Positions 27,266 through 38,001 of a stretch of DNA of 64,000 nt are shown one piece after another. Under the pieces are notes generated by a model. The model saw only the letters and a program-made list of their open reading frames with translations. It did not search any database and was not told where the DNA came from. Origin of the DNA: Borrelia hispanica CRI (GTDB taxonomy: Bacteria; Spirochaetota; Spirochaetia; Borreliales; Borreliaceae); the NCBI RefSeq assembly GCF_000500065.1, contig NZ_AYOU01000121.1, positions 62,001 through 126,000 on the forward strand. The letters are read 5' to 3'. The translations under genes and the position numbers were made by a program. The number at the start of each line of letters is the position of its first letter. The first letter of the stretch is position 1.

Positions 27266-28312
27266 ATGGGATTTTTTAATTTTAGGGATTATGTTTATGC
27301 TAGAGCAAGAAAAAATGTAATAGATAATCGGGATAAGGCTAGTATTGTTTTTCCTGAGAGCAATGACATTAGGATTTTAAAAGCCACTATTAATATTTTA
27401 AGAGAAGGTCTTGCTGGATTGGTAGTACTTATTGGAGTTAGGGATACTATTTTAGGAAAATTAAGAGAACTTATGGGTTTTAGAGATGATATTTTGGATA
27501 TGATAAAAATTATAAATCCTAGTTCTTTTAAAGATTTTAATAGGTATTTGGATGAATACTTAAGTTTGTGCCATAATAAAAAATTAAATGTTAGTCAAGC
27601 TAAGAGAGAACTTTTAGATGATATTGTATTTTCTATGATGATGGTTAGACTTGGTGATGTTAAGACTTGTGTTTGTGGTGCTTTAGCTTCTTCTGCTAAA
27701 GTTTTAAAAAGCGTTTTTAAGATACTTCCTAGACTTAGAGAAACTAAATTTGTATCTTCTTTTATGATTATGGATACTCGGAATGTTTTTGCTCAATCTG
27801 AAACTTGTTTTGGGTATGAAGGGATTTTGATGTTTGCTGATTGTGCTGTAATAATTAATCCTGATTCTATGCAACTTGCAGAAATTGCGATGCATAGTGC
27901 AAGTTCATTTAGAAATATTTTTGATCAAGATCCAAAGGTGGCTCTTTTAAGCTTTTCTACAAAAGGATCTGCTAATTCTTTAGAGGTTAAAAAAGTAAGG
28001 GATGCGTTAGATATTGTTAGGAGCCAATGTTCAGACTTACTGATTGATGGAGAACTTCAGGTTGATGCAGCTTTAGTTAAAAGTATTGCAGAAAAGAAGT
28101 GTAGTGATTCTCTGGTTGCCGGTATTGCAAATATTCTTATTTTTCCTAATTTAGAGTCTGGTAATATTGGATATAAACTTGTTGAGAGATTAGCTTTTGC
28201 TAGAGCATATGGTCCTTTTTTGCAAGGACTAAGGAATCCTGTTAGTGATCTCTCAAGGGGTTGTTCTGTAAGTGATATTGTATTAACAAGTGCCTTAATG
28301 ATATGTAGTTAA
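27266..28312 (+). CDS. pta: Phosphate acetyltransferase
   Basis: Interconverts acetyl phosphate and acetyl-CoA. In Borrelia the AckA-Pta route is known to activate acetate, supplying acetyl-CoA to the mevalonate pathway. The family core is visible: SIVFPESNDIRILKA, VCGALASSAKVLKSVF, SSFMIMDTRNVFAQSET, FADCAVIINPDSMQLAEIA, VALLSFSTKGSA and the C-terminal LIFPNLESGNIGYKLVERLA. The frame is open with ATGs at 27227, 27239, 27257 and 27266. The last has TAGGA about 9 bases upstream and gives a 348-residue protein of normal length, so it is chosen, but the start is uncertain. The 3' end overlaps rsmA by 18 bases, tail to tail. Confidence 0.93.
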   Translation: MGFFNFRDYVYARARKNVIDNRDKASIVFPESNDIRILKATINILREGLAGLVVLIGVRDTILGKLRELMGFRDDILDMIKIINPSSFKDFNRYLDEYLSLCHNKKLNVSQAKRELLDDIVFSMMMVRLGDVKTCVCGALASSAKVLKSVFKILPRLRETKFVSSFMIMDTRNVFAQSETCFGYEGILMFADCAVIINPDSMQLAEIAMHSASSFRNIFDQDPKVALLSFSTKGSANSLEVKKVRDALDIVRSQCSDLLIDGELQVDAALVKSIAEKKCSDSLVAGIANILIFPNLESGNIGYKLVERLAFARAYGPFLQGLRNPVSDLSRGCSVSDIVLTSALMICS

Positions 28313-29119
28313 TTGGTTTGCAATTGTAATGAATTCCTTAACAGAGATTTCTTCAGGTCTTTTATCTAAAAAGTTTTTCAAAAAGTCTTCTTTAATAATG
28401 TTTTCATTTTTAATAAAGTTGATAATTGTATTTTTAAATTTTTTTCTACGACTTGTAAAGACTGTTCTGATTAATTTGTTGAATATTTGAAAATTTTCAA
28501 TGTTTCCTTTACAAGGAGTTAATTTTATGGTTGTTGATTTAACTTTAGGGATTGGATAAAAATTTTTTTTATCAATATCCATTACTTTAATTACATTAAA
28601 ATGTGATTGTACTAATATTGTAAATGATGAGTAATTTTTATTTCCTTCTCTGGCAATCATTCTGTCTGCTAGTTCTTTTTGTACTGTAAATACCATGTGT
28701 GTTAATATTTCGTCTTCAATTAGCGTTGATATTACCTTTGATGCAATGTTGTAAGGTAAATTTGAAACTATTTTATTGATGTTTTTTTTTTCTTGCTTAT
28801 ATGTTTTTAAGAAGTCACCTTCAATTAGTTTAAAATTTTTCAGTTGACCAAATTGTTCATTTAGGATTTCTGAATATTTGGGGTCAATTTCGAATGCCGT
28901 TAAAAAATCTGCTTTGTTTAATAAGATTGCTGTCATTGCTCCAAGTCCTGGACCAATTTCCCAAATTTTTTCATTTGTTTTAATGTCAAGTGCATCTATT
29001 ATTTTTTTTCTTATGTTTTCATTAATTAAATAATTTTGTCCCCATATCTTTCTTGGTGCTATATTTTTATTTTTTAACACATTATTTATGCTGTTTATGC
29101 TGTTATAATTTATATTCAT
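28295..29119 (-). CDS. rsmA: 16S rRNA dimethyladenosine transferase RsmA (KsgA)
   Basis: Dimethylates two adjacent adenines near the 3' end of 16S rRNA in the assembling small subunit. 274 residues. Motif X and motif I are present (WGQNYLINENIRKKI, WEIGPGLGAMT), then FEIDPKYSEIL, EGDFLK, the catalytic motif NLPYNIAS and FTVQKELADRM. The usual LGQNFL is WGQNYL here. The gene converges on pta with an 18-base overlap of coding sequence, and the ComEC-like gene lies 30 bases upstream in the same direction. Confidence 0.96.
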   Translation of the reverse strand: MNINYNSINSINNVLKNKNIAPRKIWGQNYLINENIRKKIIDALDIKTNEKIWEIGPGLGAMTAILLNKADFLTAFEIDPKYSEILNEQFGQLKNFKLIEGDFLKTYKQEKKNINKIVSNLPYNIASKVISTLIEDEILTHMVFTVQKELADRMIAREGNKNYSSFTILVQSHFNVIKVMDIDKKNFYPIPKVKSTTIKLTPCKGNIENFQIFNKLIRTVFTSRRKKFKNTIINFIKNENIIKEDFLKNFLDKRPEEISVKEFITIANQLTTYH

Positions 29120-29149
29120 AGATATTAAAATAATATCACATAGTTATTA

Positions 29150-30427
29150 TCATGAGTTTTTTATATTTTGTTTATAGTATTTTTCTTGTTCTAGCCTGTA
29201 GATTATGTAAGATAGTATTATAGTGCTTAATATCAAAAATATTCCTATATTTGAATTGTTAATTCCCTCAACTTTGCTAAAAATAGTGATTGTGTTTTTT
29301 ATTGTTCTGAATATATAACTATTAATTAGATCAAAAAATAGAAATAGATTTGTGCTAATTGCATAAGTTAGTAGACTAAATATTGTTATTATTAAAAATA
29401 TTAAAATTAGAGGAGTAACTATTATATTAGATAGTATTGATATTGGTTGAATATTGATATTATTTATATAAAGAATAGGAGCTGTTAGTATTTGAATTAA
29501 AAAAGTTGTAAGCATTGGGTATATAAATTTATTTAAGTTGTATCTTTTATTAAGAGCAATAGAAATGCATATTCCAATTACTGAGAGGTAAGATAACTGA
29601 AAGCTTATTGAGTTTAATGTGTATGGGAAAATGATGGCGTTTATTATGAAACTAATTGATAATGTGCTAAATAAGTTAATTTTTCCGTATATTAATTTAT
29701 AAATTATAAAAGTTTTTAGCATTATAAATGCCCTTAATGCAGATGGTGATAAGCCTGTTAAGATTAAATAATTGAGTAATATTATGCTTATGATTGTATA
29801 TTTTAGTTTGTAATTTACAATCATGTTTAGTAAGTAATTTAAAATAATGTAAATCAAATAAAAGTGTAGACCAGATATCACTAGTATATGTGATAATCCT
29901 GCTTTTTGAAATAAATGTTTTTCATATTTTGTTATGTCTGATTTATTATTTGTAAGAATTGCTTTTAAAAAATGGGAATATTTGATACTAATCGAATTTA
30001 AAAATTTATTGATGAGTTTATTGTATTTTTCTCTAAGTGTTACCAGCAGTGGTTTTTTGATGCATTGAATTTTATTATTTTGAATTTTGACGATATCTCC
30101 TATATTGTATTCATTTTCAATATTTTTAAATATAAATTTGTAATTTTTTCCAAATCCATCTATTGCTTCGATTTTGACATTTTGATATTTAGAGATATAG
30201 GTGGTGATATTTGTTATTTGGTAATAATTGTTTTCAAGTATATTAAAAATTAAACTAATTTCAAGAATTATAAGTAGACCTGTGTTGATTATGAATGTTA
30301 ATGAGAGATGAGCATTTTTTTTGATTATAAAGATTAATATTAGAGCTATATTTAAGTATATTAAATTTAATTTTAGATAATATCTTATTGATAAACTTAA
30401 TGCACTGATTATAAATAAAAAAATCAC
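29150..30427 (-). CDS. ComEC/Rec2-domain membrane protein, short form
   Basis: A 425-residue protein with about ten membrane segments. The competence (ComEC) domain is recognisable from HLFQKAGLSHILVISGLHFYL, which matches the family LAVSGLH motif, then LTGLSPSALRAFIM and SFQLSYLSVIGI. A short N-terminal soluble segment (about 75-125) resembles the OB-like domain of ComEC. The C-terminal metallo-beta-lactamase domain of full-length ComEC (about 750 residues) is absent. The protein ends shortly after the last membrane helices, so this looks like a natural short form and not a frameshift; there is no remnant downstream. Confidence 0.85.
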   Translation of the reverse strand: MIFLFIISALSLSIRYYLKLNLIYLNIALILIFIIKKNAHLSLTFIINTGLLIILEISLIFNILENNYYQITNITTYISKYQNVKIEAIDGFGKNYKFIFKNIENEYNIGDIVKIQNNKIQCIKKPLLVTLREKYNKLINKFLNSISIKYSHFLKAILTNNKSDITKYEKHLFQKAGLSHILVISGLHFYLIYIILNYLLNMIVNYKLKYTIISIILLNYLILTGLSPSALRAFIMLKTFIIYKLIYGKINLFSTLSISFIINAIIFPYTLNSISFQLSYLSVIGICISIALNKRYNLNKFIYPMLTTFLIQILTAPILYINNINIQPISILSNIIVTPLILIFLIITIFSLLTYAISTNLFLFFDLINSYIFRTIKNTITIFSKVEGINNSNIGIFLILSTIILSYIIYRLEQEKYYKQNIKNS

Positions 30428-30510
30428 TAGAAATCTCTTTTTGAAAGTATGTTTTAAATATATCAGATCATTAATATACTAGATCATTTTTGTATTAATT
30501 ATTATAAAGT

Positions 30511-30540
30511 TTGACAATCGTGTATTGATATATCTATAAT
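30511..30540 (+). promoter_or_regulatory. Consensus sigma-70 promoter for the CPBP protease gene
   Basis: TTGACA (30511-30516), an 18-base spacer and TATAAT (30535-30540), both hexamers perfect. The ATG begins 6 bases after the -10 box, so the predicted transcription start falls on or just inside the start codon. Confidence 0.75.
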
Positions 30541-30545
30541 TTATC

Positions 30546-31262
30546 ATGACATTGTTGAATAAATATCCTGTAAAGTATGCTTTTTTGGAAATCCTATTAT
30601 CTTATTTTATAGTGACTCGTATTTCTCCTTTTCAAGATGTTAATGTTGACCTTTGGAATTTTAATAAAAATCATTATTCTTATTGGTTATATAGTTTTTT
30701 TAAAATTCTTTTTATTATGCATTTTGCCAGGTTAACAAGTTCTTATGATTTTAGGGAGGAATTTTGTATTCCAGAATTTAAATTTGTCTTTGTTTGGCAA
30801 GCATTTGCAATTTTCGTTAAGTTGCTTATTTATATTTTTTTTGTATTAATTATTTTATGTCTGTGTTTTTTATTTTTTACATCAGAGTCCGTGATACCTT
30901 GGATGGAAATGGGTAGTTCTGGTTTTATTTGGGAAATCAAGAGTATTCAATCACTTCTTTTAATGGTTGTTACTTCTCTTTTTACAGGAGGAGTTGAAGA
31001 GTTGTTTTTTAGATCTTTTTTTATTACTAAACTTAAACAAATGGGAATTTCTTTATTCATTTCGAGTTTGATTAGTAGTGTTGTTTTTGCTTATGGGCAT
31101 TCTTATTATGGATTTATTGGGTTTTTTATGTCTTTGATCTTTGGAATAATTTTTGCTGGTATGTATTTGAGATATAAAAATGTATATTATTCAATTTTTG
31201 TTCATAGTTTTTATAATGTCTTTGTTAGTTTTTTACTTTTTTTGTCAAATTACTCAAAGTAG
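30546..31262 (+). CDS. CPBP-family (CAAX-like) intramembrane protease
   Basis: A 238-residue membrane protein with about six helices. The three conserved motifs are present: GGVEELFFRSFF (EExxxR, catalytic Glu pair), FAYGHSYYG (His) and VHSFYNVF (HxxxN). This family of metal-dependent or Glu-based intramembrane proteases includes Rce1-like enzymes; its role in Borrelia is not known from sequence. The start at 30546 lacks a ribosome site and coincides with the predicted transcript start. The next in-frame Met is about 60 codons on, so a leaderless message is likely. The acyl-CoA ligase gene follows after 18 bases. Confidence 0.88.
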   Translation: MTLLNKYPVKYAFLEILLSYFIVTRISPFQDVNVDLWNFNKNHYSYWLYSFFKILFIMHFARLTSSYDFREEFCIPEFKFVFVWQAFAIFVKLLIYIFFVLIILCLCFLFFTSESVIPWMEMGSSGFIWEIKSIQSLLLMVVTSLFTGGVEELFFRSFFITKLKQMGISLFISSLISSVVFAYGHSYYGFIGFFMSLIFGIIFAGMYLRYKNVYYSIFVHSFYNVFVSFLLFLSNYSK

Positions 31263-31280
31263 CTTTTATAAGGAGGTTTT

Positions 31281-33212
31281 ATGCTAGATACTGTTCCTAA
31301 GCGTTTCAATGAAATTATAGGGCTTTATGGAGATCTTGATATTTTTATTTATAAAGAGAATGATTCTAGAGATTTTAAGAGACAAATATATTCTGATTTT
31401 TGGAATGAAGTTAAGAGTGTTGGATCTGGTCTTTTGCATTATGGAATGAGGAAAGGAGATAAAGTAGCTCTTATTTCTGATTCAAGAAGAGAATGGATAA
31501 TCATTGATATAGCTGTTATGAGCTTGGGTTGTATTGATGTTCCAAGAGGTAATGATTCATCTGAGGATGAATTGGCTTATATTATTAATCATTCTGAATC
31601 AAGTTTTATCTTTGTAGAGAATGCGAAACAGTTACAAAAAATCATTTCTAAAAAACACGAGCTTAAATTTGTTAAATATGTTGTGGTTATTGATGATGAT
31701 AAGCTTTATGAAGATAAGTTGGGGAATATTACGATAATTTCTTATAGGCAATTATTGAGTTTGGGGCATGATTACTTAAAAGATTATCCTAAAATGTTTG
31801 ATCTTGAACTTGAGAAAGTTTCTGGGAAAGATGTTGCTACTATAATATATACTTCAGGAACAACAGGTTTTCCGAAAGGTGTTGTGCTTCGTCATGAATC
31901 TTTTATTTTTCAGTTAGATAGAATTAATGATTATTTGCCAGCACTTGAACCAGGTCAAATAATGATATCTATACTTCCTCTTTGGCATTCATTTGAGAGA
32001 ACTTGCGAATATATAGTTGCTCTTAATGGTCTCTCAATTGCCTATTCTAAGCCTGTAGGTCCTATTTTGCTTAAAGATTTTGCAGCTTTAAATCCTCATG
32101 CAATTATTTCTGTACCAAGAATATGGGAAGGAATAAGGGCTGGGATTATTAAAAAAGTATCGGAATCATTTTTAAAGAAAATTTTGTTTAATTTTTTCTT
32201 AAAAGTGGGCATTTTGTATGTAAAACTTGCGGAAAAGTTTTTAGGACTTGTTCCTATTTATAGAAAATCAAACTTTTTAATTTCATCTTTTATGAAGATG
32301 ATTTATCTTATAGGATTAGTTTTAATTTTTCCTTTTAAATTTTTGGGACATATTTTGGTTTTTAAAAAGATAAAAAAAGCACTTGGAAAAAGATTTATAT
32401 TTGGTATTTCTGGTGGGGGAGCTTTAATAGATTATGTTGATTATTTTTTTAAGGCTGTAGGGATTCTTGTCCTTGAAGGTTATGGTCTTACAGAAACGGG
32501 ACCTGTTTTGAGTGTGAGGCGTCTTAAGTCTCCTGTTGCAAATACTGTTGGACCTTTATTTCCAGATATTGAGTATAAAGTAGTTGATCATAATGGTAAT
32601 GCTTTGCCACCAGGTGAGAAAGGTGAACTTTGGATAAAATCCCCGCAGGTTATGAGTGGTTATTTTAAAGATGAGACTATGACAAGAGAAGTTTTAACAA
32701 GAGATGGTTGGTTTAAAACGGGGGATTTGGTTTGTGCGACGATTAATGATGAAATTTCAATTGTTGGGAGGACTAAAGATACAATTGTTCTAAGAGGTGG
32801 AGAAAATATTGAGCCTGAACCCATTGAGAGAGCTTTATCAAAATCTATGTTTATTGAAAATGTTGTGGTTGTTGGACAGGATCAAAAATTTTTAGGAGCT
32901 ATTATTGTACCTAATTTTGAAGTTCTTGAAAAATGGGCTATTTCTAGTGGAATAGCATTTTCTTCTCATGATGATTTGTTATCCAATGAACTTGTGAATA
33001 AATTTTATTCTAAATGTATTTTGGATATCGTTAATCCTAAATCTGGATTTAAAAGCTTTGAGAGAATTGTTGGATTTGTTTTGTTAAAGGATGCTTTTGT
33101 TATTGGTGACGAACTTACTAATACTCTTAAGCTTAAGAGATATTATATACTTGAGAAATATAATAAGAAGATAATGTCTATCTTTAATAAAGATGATTGT
33201 GAATTATTATGA
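31281..33212 (+). CDS. Long-chain fatty acid-CoA ligase
   Basis: An AMP-forming ligase of 643 residues that activates long-chain fatty acids, which Borrelia takes from its host because it cannot make them. The P-loop is IIYTSGTTGFPKG (about 188-200). It also shows LPLWHSFER, GYGLTETGP, the hinge region GDLV, GRTKDTIVLRGGENIEPEPIE, and a C-terminal lysine-rich tail. A hydrophobic stretch at about 330-365 may sit on the membrane. AAGGAGG lies 5 bases before the ATG. It is convergent with argS across 31 bases. Confidence 0.95.
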   Translation: MLDTVPKRFNEIIGLYGDLDIFIYKENDSRDFKRQIYSDFWNEVKSVGSGLLHYGMRKGDKVALISDSRREWIIIDIAVMSLGCIDVPRGNDSSEDELAYIINHSESSFIFVENAKQLQKIISKKHELKFVKYVVVIDDDKLYEDKLGNITIISYRQLLSLGHDYLKDYPKMFDLELEKVSGKDVATIIYTSGTTGFPKGVVLRHESFIFQLDRINDYLPALEPGQIMISILPLWHSFERTCEYIVALNGLSIAYSKPVGPILLKDFAALNPHAIISVPRIWEGIRAGIIKKVSESFLKKILFNFFLKVGILYVKLAEKFLGLVPIYRKSNFLISSFMKMIYLIGLVLIFPFKFLGHILVFKKIKKALGKRFIFGISGGGALIDYVDYFFKAVGILVLEGYGLTETGPVLSVRRLKSPVANTVGPLFPDIEYKVVDHNGNALPPGEKGELWIKSPQVMSGYFKDETMTREVLTRDGWFKTGDLVCATINDEISIVGRTKDTIVLRGGENIEPEPIERALSKSMFIENVVVVGQDQKFLGAIIVPNFEVLEKWAISSGIAFSSHDDLLSNELVNKFYSKCILDIVNPKSGFKSFERIVGFVLLKDAFVIGDELTNTLKLKRYYILEKYNKKIMSIFNKDDCELL

Positions 33213-33243
33213 TAGATTTTTAGTATATTTAAATTTATAAAAT

Positions 33244-35001
33244 TTACATTTTTTGTATGTAAGGAATATTAAGTAAATGCATGCAGTTTTTTATTGTTTG
33301 TAAGACTGCTTTTGATAAATCAATTCTTGCGTGTGTGAGCTCAAGGTTATTTTTATCTATTATTTTTGTGTCTTGATAATATGTGCTAAAGTTTTTTGCA
33401 AGTAAATAAGAATAATTAGCTATTACTGAAGGATTACGATCTTTTGATGCTTTAATTATATGTTCTTCAAATTCTGAGATAATTTTAATTATTTCCCATT
33501 CGTTTTCATTTACTAGTAAATCAAAATTAGTATTTTTGTTAGTTAAATTTAGATTGTTATATTTGTCAAGTATGCTATTAATTCTTGCTCCTACATATTG
33601 AATATATGGACCTGAATTTCCTGTAAATGATAAACTTTCTGTTTTGTTAAATAATATGTCTTTGTGTATTGCTGTTTTTAATAAATAGTAGTGAATGGCT
33701 CCTAATGATATATTTAATGCAAGTTTTTGTAAGTTTTGTTCATTTTCATGTCTTTTTTTGAGTTCTAACATAGTTGATTGGCTTAAATCATGAATTAAAT
33801 TGTCAGCATCAATTATATTTCCTTCTCTTGATTTCATTTTGCCTTCAGGCAAATTTACCATTCCATATGATAAATGTATTAGATTATTTTCGTTAGTAAT
33901 TCCTAATTTATCTGCAACATAAAATAAAGTTTTAAAGTGGTGAATTTGTTCACTTCCAACCACATAAATCATTTCATCGAAATCAAATTCGTTTTTTCTA
34001 GCTACTATATTTCCTAAATCTTGAGTTAAATAAATAGATGTGCCATTGGCTCTTAAGAGCACTTTTTGTTTAAAATTTTGATTGTCTATATTGTTTTTTT
34101 CTGTAGGTATGTCGATGCATATTGCTCCATCTTCTCTTTTATAACATAAACCTTTTTTTAATCCGTTAATTACAACTTCTCGTCCAATTTTAAATATTTC
34201 ACTCTCAAGATAGATTTTGTCAAATGTAATGTTTGTAGTATGATATGTTTCTTTAATGCCATCAATTGCCCATTTGTTTAGCTTTTGCCAAAGTTGAACT
34301 GTTTTTTCGTCTCCTTGTTCCCATTGACATAGTAGTTGTTGTATTTCATTCTCTGCCATTTCACTATTTTGAATAGCATATTCATTGTATTTTACATAAA
34401 AGTCACCAATTAAATGATCTCCCTTTTTTTGTGCAATTTCAGGGGTTATATTATTTCCAAATTTTTTGTAAGCAAGCATTGACTTACAAATGTGTGTTCC
34501 TCTATCATTTATTAGATTTATTTTTGTTACCTTGCTACCAGAAGCCTTTAATATTCTTGATAAACTTTCTCCAATAATGTCATTTCTAAGATGTCCTACA
34601 TGTAATGGTTTGTTTGTATTTGGTGATGAAAATTCTATTATTATCTTTTTATTTTGGAGCGAATTATTAATACCATAATTTTCTTTTTCTTTATTGACTT
34701 TCTTGATTGTATTTTGAATGTATTCTTTTCTGTTAAATTTTATGTTTAAATAGGGACCCATTGATTTTGTTTTATATTCACTTCCAATTTGTTTTATTAT
34801 TTCTTGCGTGATTACAGGCATGCTTAATTTTAATATTTTGCTAAATTCAAATATTAGTATTGATAAATCTCCCATTTCACTTTTTGGGGGTTTTTGCATT
34901 ACTATATTTATTTTGTCTAATTTGATATTTGAATTTAATGCAAGTTCCTTTATTGTTTTCTGAATTTTATTTTCTAGATCTGCTTTTATTGTTTTAATCA
35001 T
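33244..35001 (-). CDS. argS: Arginyl-tRNA synthetase
   Basis: Charges tRNA-Arg. 585 residues. Class I motifs are [18 protein letters not shown] (HIGH) and [12 protein letters not shown] (KMSKS variant). The N-terminal ArgS-specific additional domain (about 1-110) and the C-terminal DALR anticodon domain ([16 protein letters not shown]) are both present. Its start overlaps the upstream membrane protein gene by 8 bases, so the two are probably co-transcribed. Confidence 0.97.
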   Translation of the reverse strand: MIKTIKADLENKIQKTIKELALNSNIKLDKINIVMQKPPKSEMGDLSILIFEFSKILKLSMPVITQEIIKQIGSEYKTKSMGPYLNIKFNRKEYIQNTIKKVNKEKENYGINNSLQNKKIIIEFSSPNTNKPLHVGHLRNDIIGESLSRILKASGSKVTKINLINDRGTHICKSMLAYKKFGNNITPEIAQKKGDHLIGDFYVKYNEYAIQNSEMAENEIQQLLCQWEQGDEKTVQLWQKLNKWAIDGIKETYHTTNITFDKIYLESEIFKIGREVVINGLKKGLCYKREDGAICIDIPTEKNNIDNQNFKQKVLLRANGTSIYLTQDLGNIVARKNEFDFDEMIYVVGSEQIHHFKTLFYVADKLGITNENNLIHLSYGMVNLPEGKMKSREGNIIDADNLIHDLSQSTMLELKKRHENEQNLQKLALNISLGAIHYYLLKTAIHKDILFNKTESLSFTGNSGPYIQYVGARINSILDKYNNLNLTNKNTNFDLLVNENEWEIIKIISEFEEHIIKASKDRNPSVIANYSYLLAKNFSTYYQDTKIIDKNNLELTHARIDLSKAVLQTIKNCMHLLNIPYIQKM

Positions 35002-35572
35002 TCTTTTGTCCTTTAATGTTTGTTAATATGTTAATTAATAGAAAGATTAAAGATGTTATTAAAAAAATATTTGAACTATAAGCTGGTATTTTTGTTATGT
35101 TGTAATTTTTAATAATTTGAAATGTAATATTAAAAAATTTCAAATTACCAGTATTTAATATTTCCCTGAAAAATGAAATTATTGTACTTATTGATATAAA
35201 TGTTATTATGGATGATTTTGAGTATTGCCATATGCTTGGTGATTTAAAAGGTTCATTTTTGTGAAAAGAGATTATTATAACTGTCAAAATAGGTATTGAA
35301 AATCGTAAATTTTCATAAAGAATAGGCGTTACATATTGCATAAATGGATAAGTTATGCTGATAACTAGTCCTATTATTAGTAAGTAAATTTCTAGTATGT
35401 GATTTTTCAATTCTATTTTTTTAATAATGATTGCTGGCAATAAAATGCATAGTGATATCCAAATTGATATTATTGTTCCTTCTAAAAAATTTTTTGTATA
35501 TGCAAAAATTGGAAATAACATTAAAGATGTTTTTAAGTACTTTTCTGTTATGTAAAATGTTGTTTTATTCAT
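34994..35572 (-). CDS. Uncharacterised membrane protein (BB0595-like)
   Basis: A 192-residue hydrophobic protein with about five or six membrane helices and almost no soluble domain. I recognise no family. It overlaps the start of argS by 8 bases and follows the chemoreceptor gene by 15 bases, all on the same strand. The C-terminal end is polar ([12 protein letters not shown]). Confidence 0.7.
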   Translation of the reverse strand: MNKTTFYITEKYLKTSLMLFPIFAYTKNFLEGTIISIWISLCILLPAIIIKKIELKNHILEIYLLIIGLVISITYPFMQYVTPILYENLRFSIPILTVIIISFHKNEPFKSPSIWQYSKSSIITFISISTIISFFREILNTGNLKFFNITFQIIKNYNITKIPAYSSNIFLITSLIFLLINILTNIKGQKND

Positions 35573-35587
35573 AAAATTTACCTTGAA

Positions 35588-37804
35588 TTATTTTGTTTTA
35601 AATTGATTTGTATCTGTGTTAATTTTTGTAATATGATTTGAATTTGTTGTTCCAAAAGTTTTGATGCTTTCAATGGCTTCTATTAGTTTCTTGATCTCTT
35701 CTTTTAATCCTTTCATTGAGTTTGAGACAGTAATATTAATTTCTCCTAAACCCGATACTGTGTTGATTATTTCTTTATTTCCTCTAAACATTTCATTTGA
35801 ACCTATTTTTACTTCATATGTTATTTCTCTCATTGTGTTTAAAGCTTTTAAAATTTCTTGGCTACCAATTGATTGTTCTTGCATTGTATGATTTATTTCT
35901 TCTATAACTTGAACCACAAGGTTTATTGAATTAAATATTTGATTGAAAGCTTTATTTGTTAGTTCTGATGTTTTAACTGTCTGGTTAATGGAATCCATTA
36001 TTTCATTTATTGATGCTGCAACTGATTCTGATTGTGAAGTTACTTGTTCTGCAAGATCTTTTATCTCTTCTGCAACAATTGCAAAACCTTTACCGGCCTC
36101 TCCAGCGTGAGATGCTTCAATGGCGGCATTCATGGATAGTAAGTTTGTTTGACTGGCTATGGATGATATTAATGCATTAGCTTCTTGTAGTCTTGTTGAA
36201 TTTTTATAAATATCTTTGATTTGCATGATGATTTCTTCTTGTTTTTTTCTTCCATCATCAGAAAAGGCTTTAAGCTCTTCTGTGCTTTTTGCTGCTTTTT
36301 GTGTTATTTCTGTAACCGATTGTATGCTTCCTATCATCTCTTCAATAGCTGAGGATGATTCTTCAACACTTGAAGCTTGGGTTTCGATTGAATTATCAAG
36401 TGATGCAATGTTTTTAGATAGATTTTCAATTGTATTTGTTGTGTTTGAAATAAATTCAACTTGTTTTTCTATTTCTCCTTGTGTTTTTTCTATATATCTA
36501 TTTGAGTTTTTTATTGTATCATAAGCTTTATTTATTTCGTTAAATAATAAATCACCATTGTCTTTTAATAGCTTAACCCTGCCTTGTAGCGAATTTATTA
36601 CATTTTTTAAGTTTTCAATGAAATATCCAAAATAATTTATGGTTGCGCTTATTGAATCTTTGCCTTTTGAGTTAATTTTAATAGTTAAATCACCTTCTTT
36701 AACTTTTGGGATAATATTATTAAGTTTTTCTATTTTTGATATGATTAATTTTTTAATTATAATTATCATGATTAATATAAACACTATTATAAACAAAATT
36801 ATTATTGATGCTGACATTAATTTGATTTTATTAAGTTCGTTTGAAAATATATTGTTATGATTCATTTGTATTGCTAGATACCAAGATGAAGATGTAAGTC
36901 TTGTGATAGATATTATGTTATTATTGTTGCTAATATTGTAATTATTTTTTCTTTTAGTCATTGCATTAAGTAGTGGATTTGTTATGTTTGTGTTGTTTTC
37001 AAATAGGTCATTTATGGATAATTTGATGGGCTTAAGTGTATCTTCGTTTTTTTCGCCAAAAATTTCTCCTTGATTGTTCATTGCATATATATTGAAGTAG
37101 TGTGAACTTTGGTGATGATTGTCTTTCTCCAGTAAAGACCTTTCTAATAGCATAAATATATTATTTCTTAGTTGTTTAATGTGTTCTAATATGTCTACAT
37201 ATAAAACAATATATCCATTATGATCCATTCGTTCACTTTGTTCTAATTTTATGTTTGCATCATTTGTGTCATAAAAATCGTGTTGTTCTTTTTTAGGAAG
37301 TTTGTAAATCATTGGTATATAGTATTTGTTATTTATTATTGTGAGATCTTGGTTTAGTATAAGCGTATGATGATTGCCTATGTTGCTGTCCTTTTGCATT
37401 TCTTGTAGGTTTATGTAGGTATTAAGCCTTCTCTCATTGCTTGAATATAATACTTTACCATTTTTATCTGTGTATTCTAATATCTTTATATAAGATGGAA
37501 ATGAACTTAACTGTTCACTAGTTATGATATTTTTGAAACGTTCATTTTGTTGTTTATTTATATTTTGATTGTGATATTTTGCAAAATTATCAATAGCTAT
37601 TAACATGTTTCTTGTATCTCTAGAGAAACTTTTTATCATTATGTTATTTACAAATTTCGTAAAATTTTGGAGTTCTGTTGTTATGATTTTTTTATATCCA
37701 CGTTCTAATAATATAAAAATCGTCATAGCAATAATTATTGTGTAAATTACAATAACAATATTAAATTTATAAAAAAGAGTAGAACTAGAATGATTTCTTT
37801 TCAT
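35588..37804 (-). CDS. mcp2: Membrane methyl-accepting chemotaxis protein (BB0596-like)
   Basis: A 738-residue chemoreceptor. An N-terminal helix (about 12-33) and a second helix (about 325-352) flank a periplasmic domain of about 290 residues whose layout suggests a double-Cache ligand sensor. A HAMP segment follows, then the signalling hairpin [41 protein letters not shown], and methylation-helix pattern around [12 protein letters not shown]. The C-terminus has no CheR-docking pentapeptide that I can see. It is divergent from the other receptor gene with about 150-200 bases between them. Confidence 0.95.
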   Translation of the reverse strand: MKRNHSSSTLFYKFNIVIVIYTIIIAMTIFILLERGYKKIITTELQNFTKFVNNIMIKSFSRDTRNMLIAIDNFAKYHNQNINKQQNERFKNIITSEQLSSFPSYIKILEYTDKNGKVLYSSNERRLNTYINLQEMQKDSNIGNHHTLILNQDLTIINNKYYIPMIYKLPKKEQHDFYDTNDANIKLEQSERMDHNGYIVLYVDILEHIKQLRNNIFMLLERSLLEKDNHHQSSHYFNIYAMNNQGEIFGEKNEDTLKPIKLSINDLFENNTNITNPLLNAMTKRKNNYNISNNNNIISITRLTSSSWYLAIQMNHNNIFSNELNKIKLMSASIIILFIIVFILIMIIIIKKLIISKIEKLNNIIPKVKEGDLTIKINSKGKDSISATINYFGYFIENLKNVINSLQGRVKLLKDNGDLLFNEINKAYDTIKNSNRYIEKTQGEIEKQVEFISNTTNTIENLSKNIASLDNSIETQASSVEESSSAIEEMIGSIQSVTEITQKAAKSTEELKAFSDDGRKKQEEIIMQIKDIYKNSTRLQEANALISSIASQTNLLSMNAAIEASHAGEAGKGFAIVAEEIKDLAEQVTSQSESVAASINEIMDSINQTVKTSELTNKAFNQIFNSINLVVQVIEEINHTMQEQSIGSQEILKALNTMREITYEVKIGSNEMFRGNKEIINTVSGLGEINITVSNSMKGLKEEIKKLIEAIESIKTFGTTNSNHITKINTDTNQFKTK

Positions 37805-37940
37805 TTAAAGCCTCGCAAAACTTTTTACAAAATATCATAACTCACTAGTATTATATATGTTTTATTATATAATTATATACATATTATTAATTAATGAAAT
37901 GTATATTTTAGTGAATATTTATTAATTATTTATATTATAC

Positions 37941-37946
37941 TATAAT
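37941..37946 (+). promoter_or_regulatory. Likely -10 box for the second receptor gene in the divergent gap
   Basis: TATAAT lies 55 bases before ATG 38002. The 37805-38001 gap is extremely AT-rich with several partly self-complementary runs, and must also hold the outward promoter of the minus-strand receptor gene, which I cannot place with confidence. Confidence 0.4.
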
Positions 37947-38001
37947 TCGTTAACATGGCTTGAAACTTTATTTTTATGGATTGAATTGTGGAGAATTTTT
38001 T

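Noticed and set aside
37805-38001. Repeat array or origin-like region in the gap between the two receptor genes
   Set aside because: It is AT-rich with loose self-complementarity but has no regular repeat unit or DnaA-box-like set.
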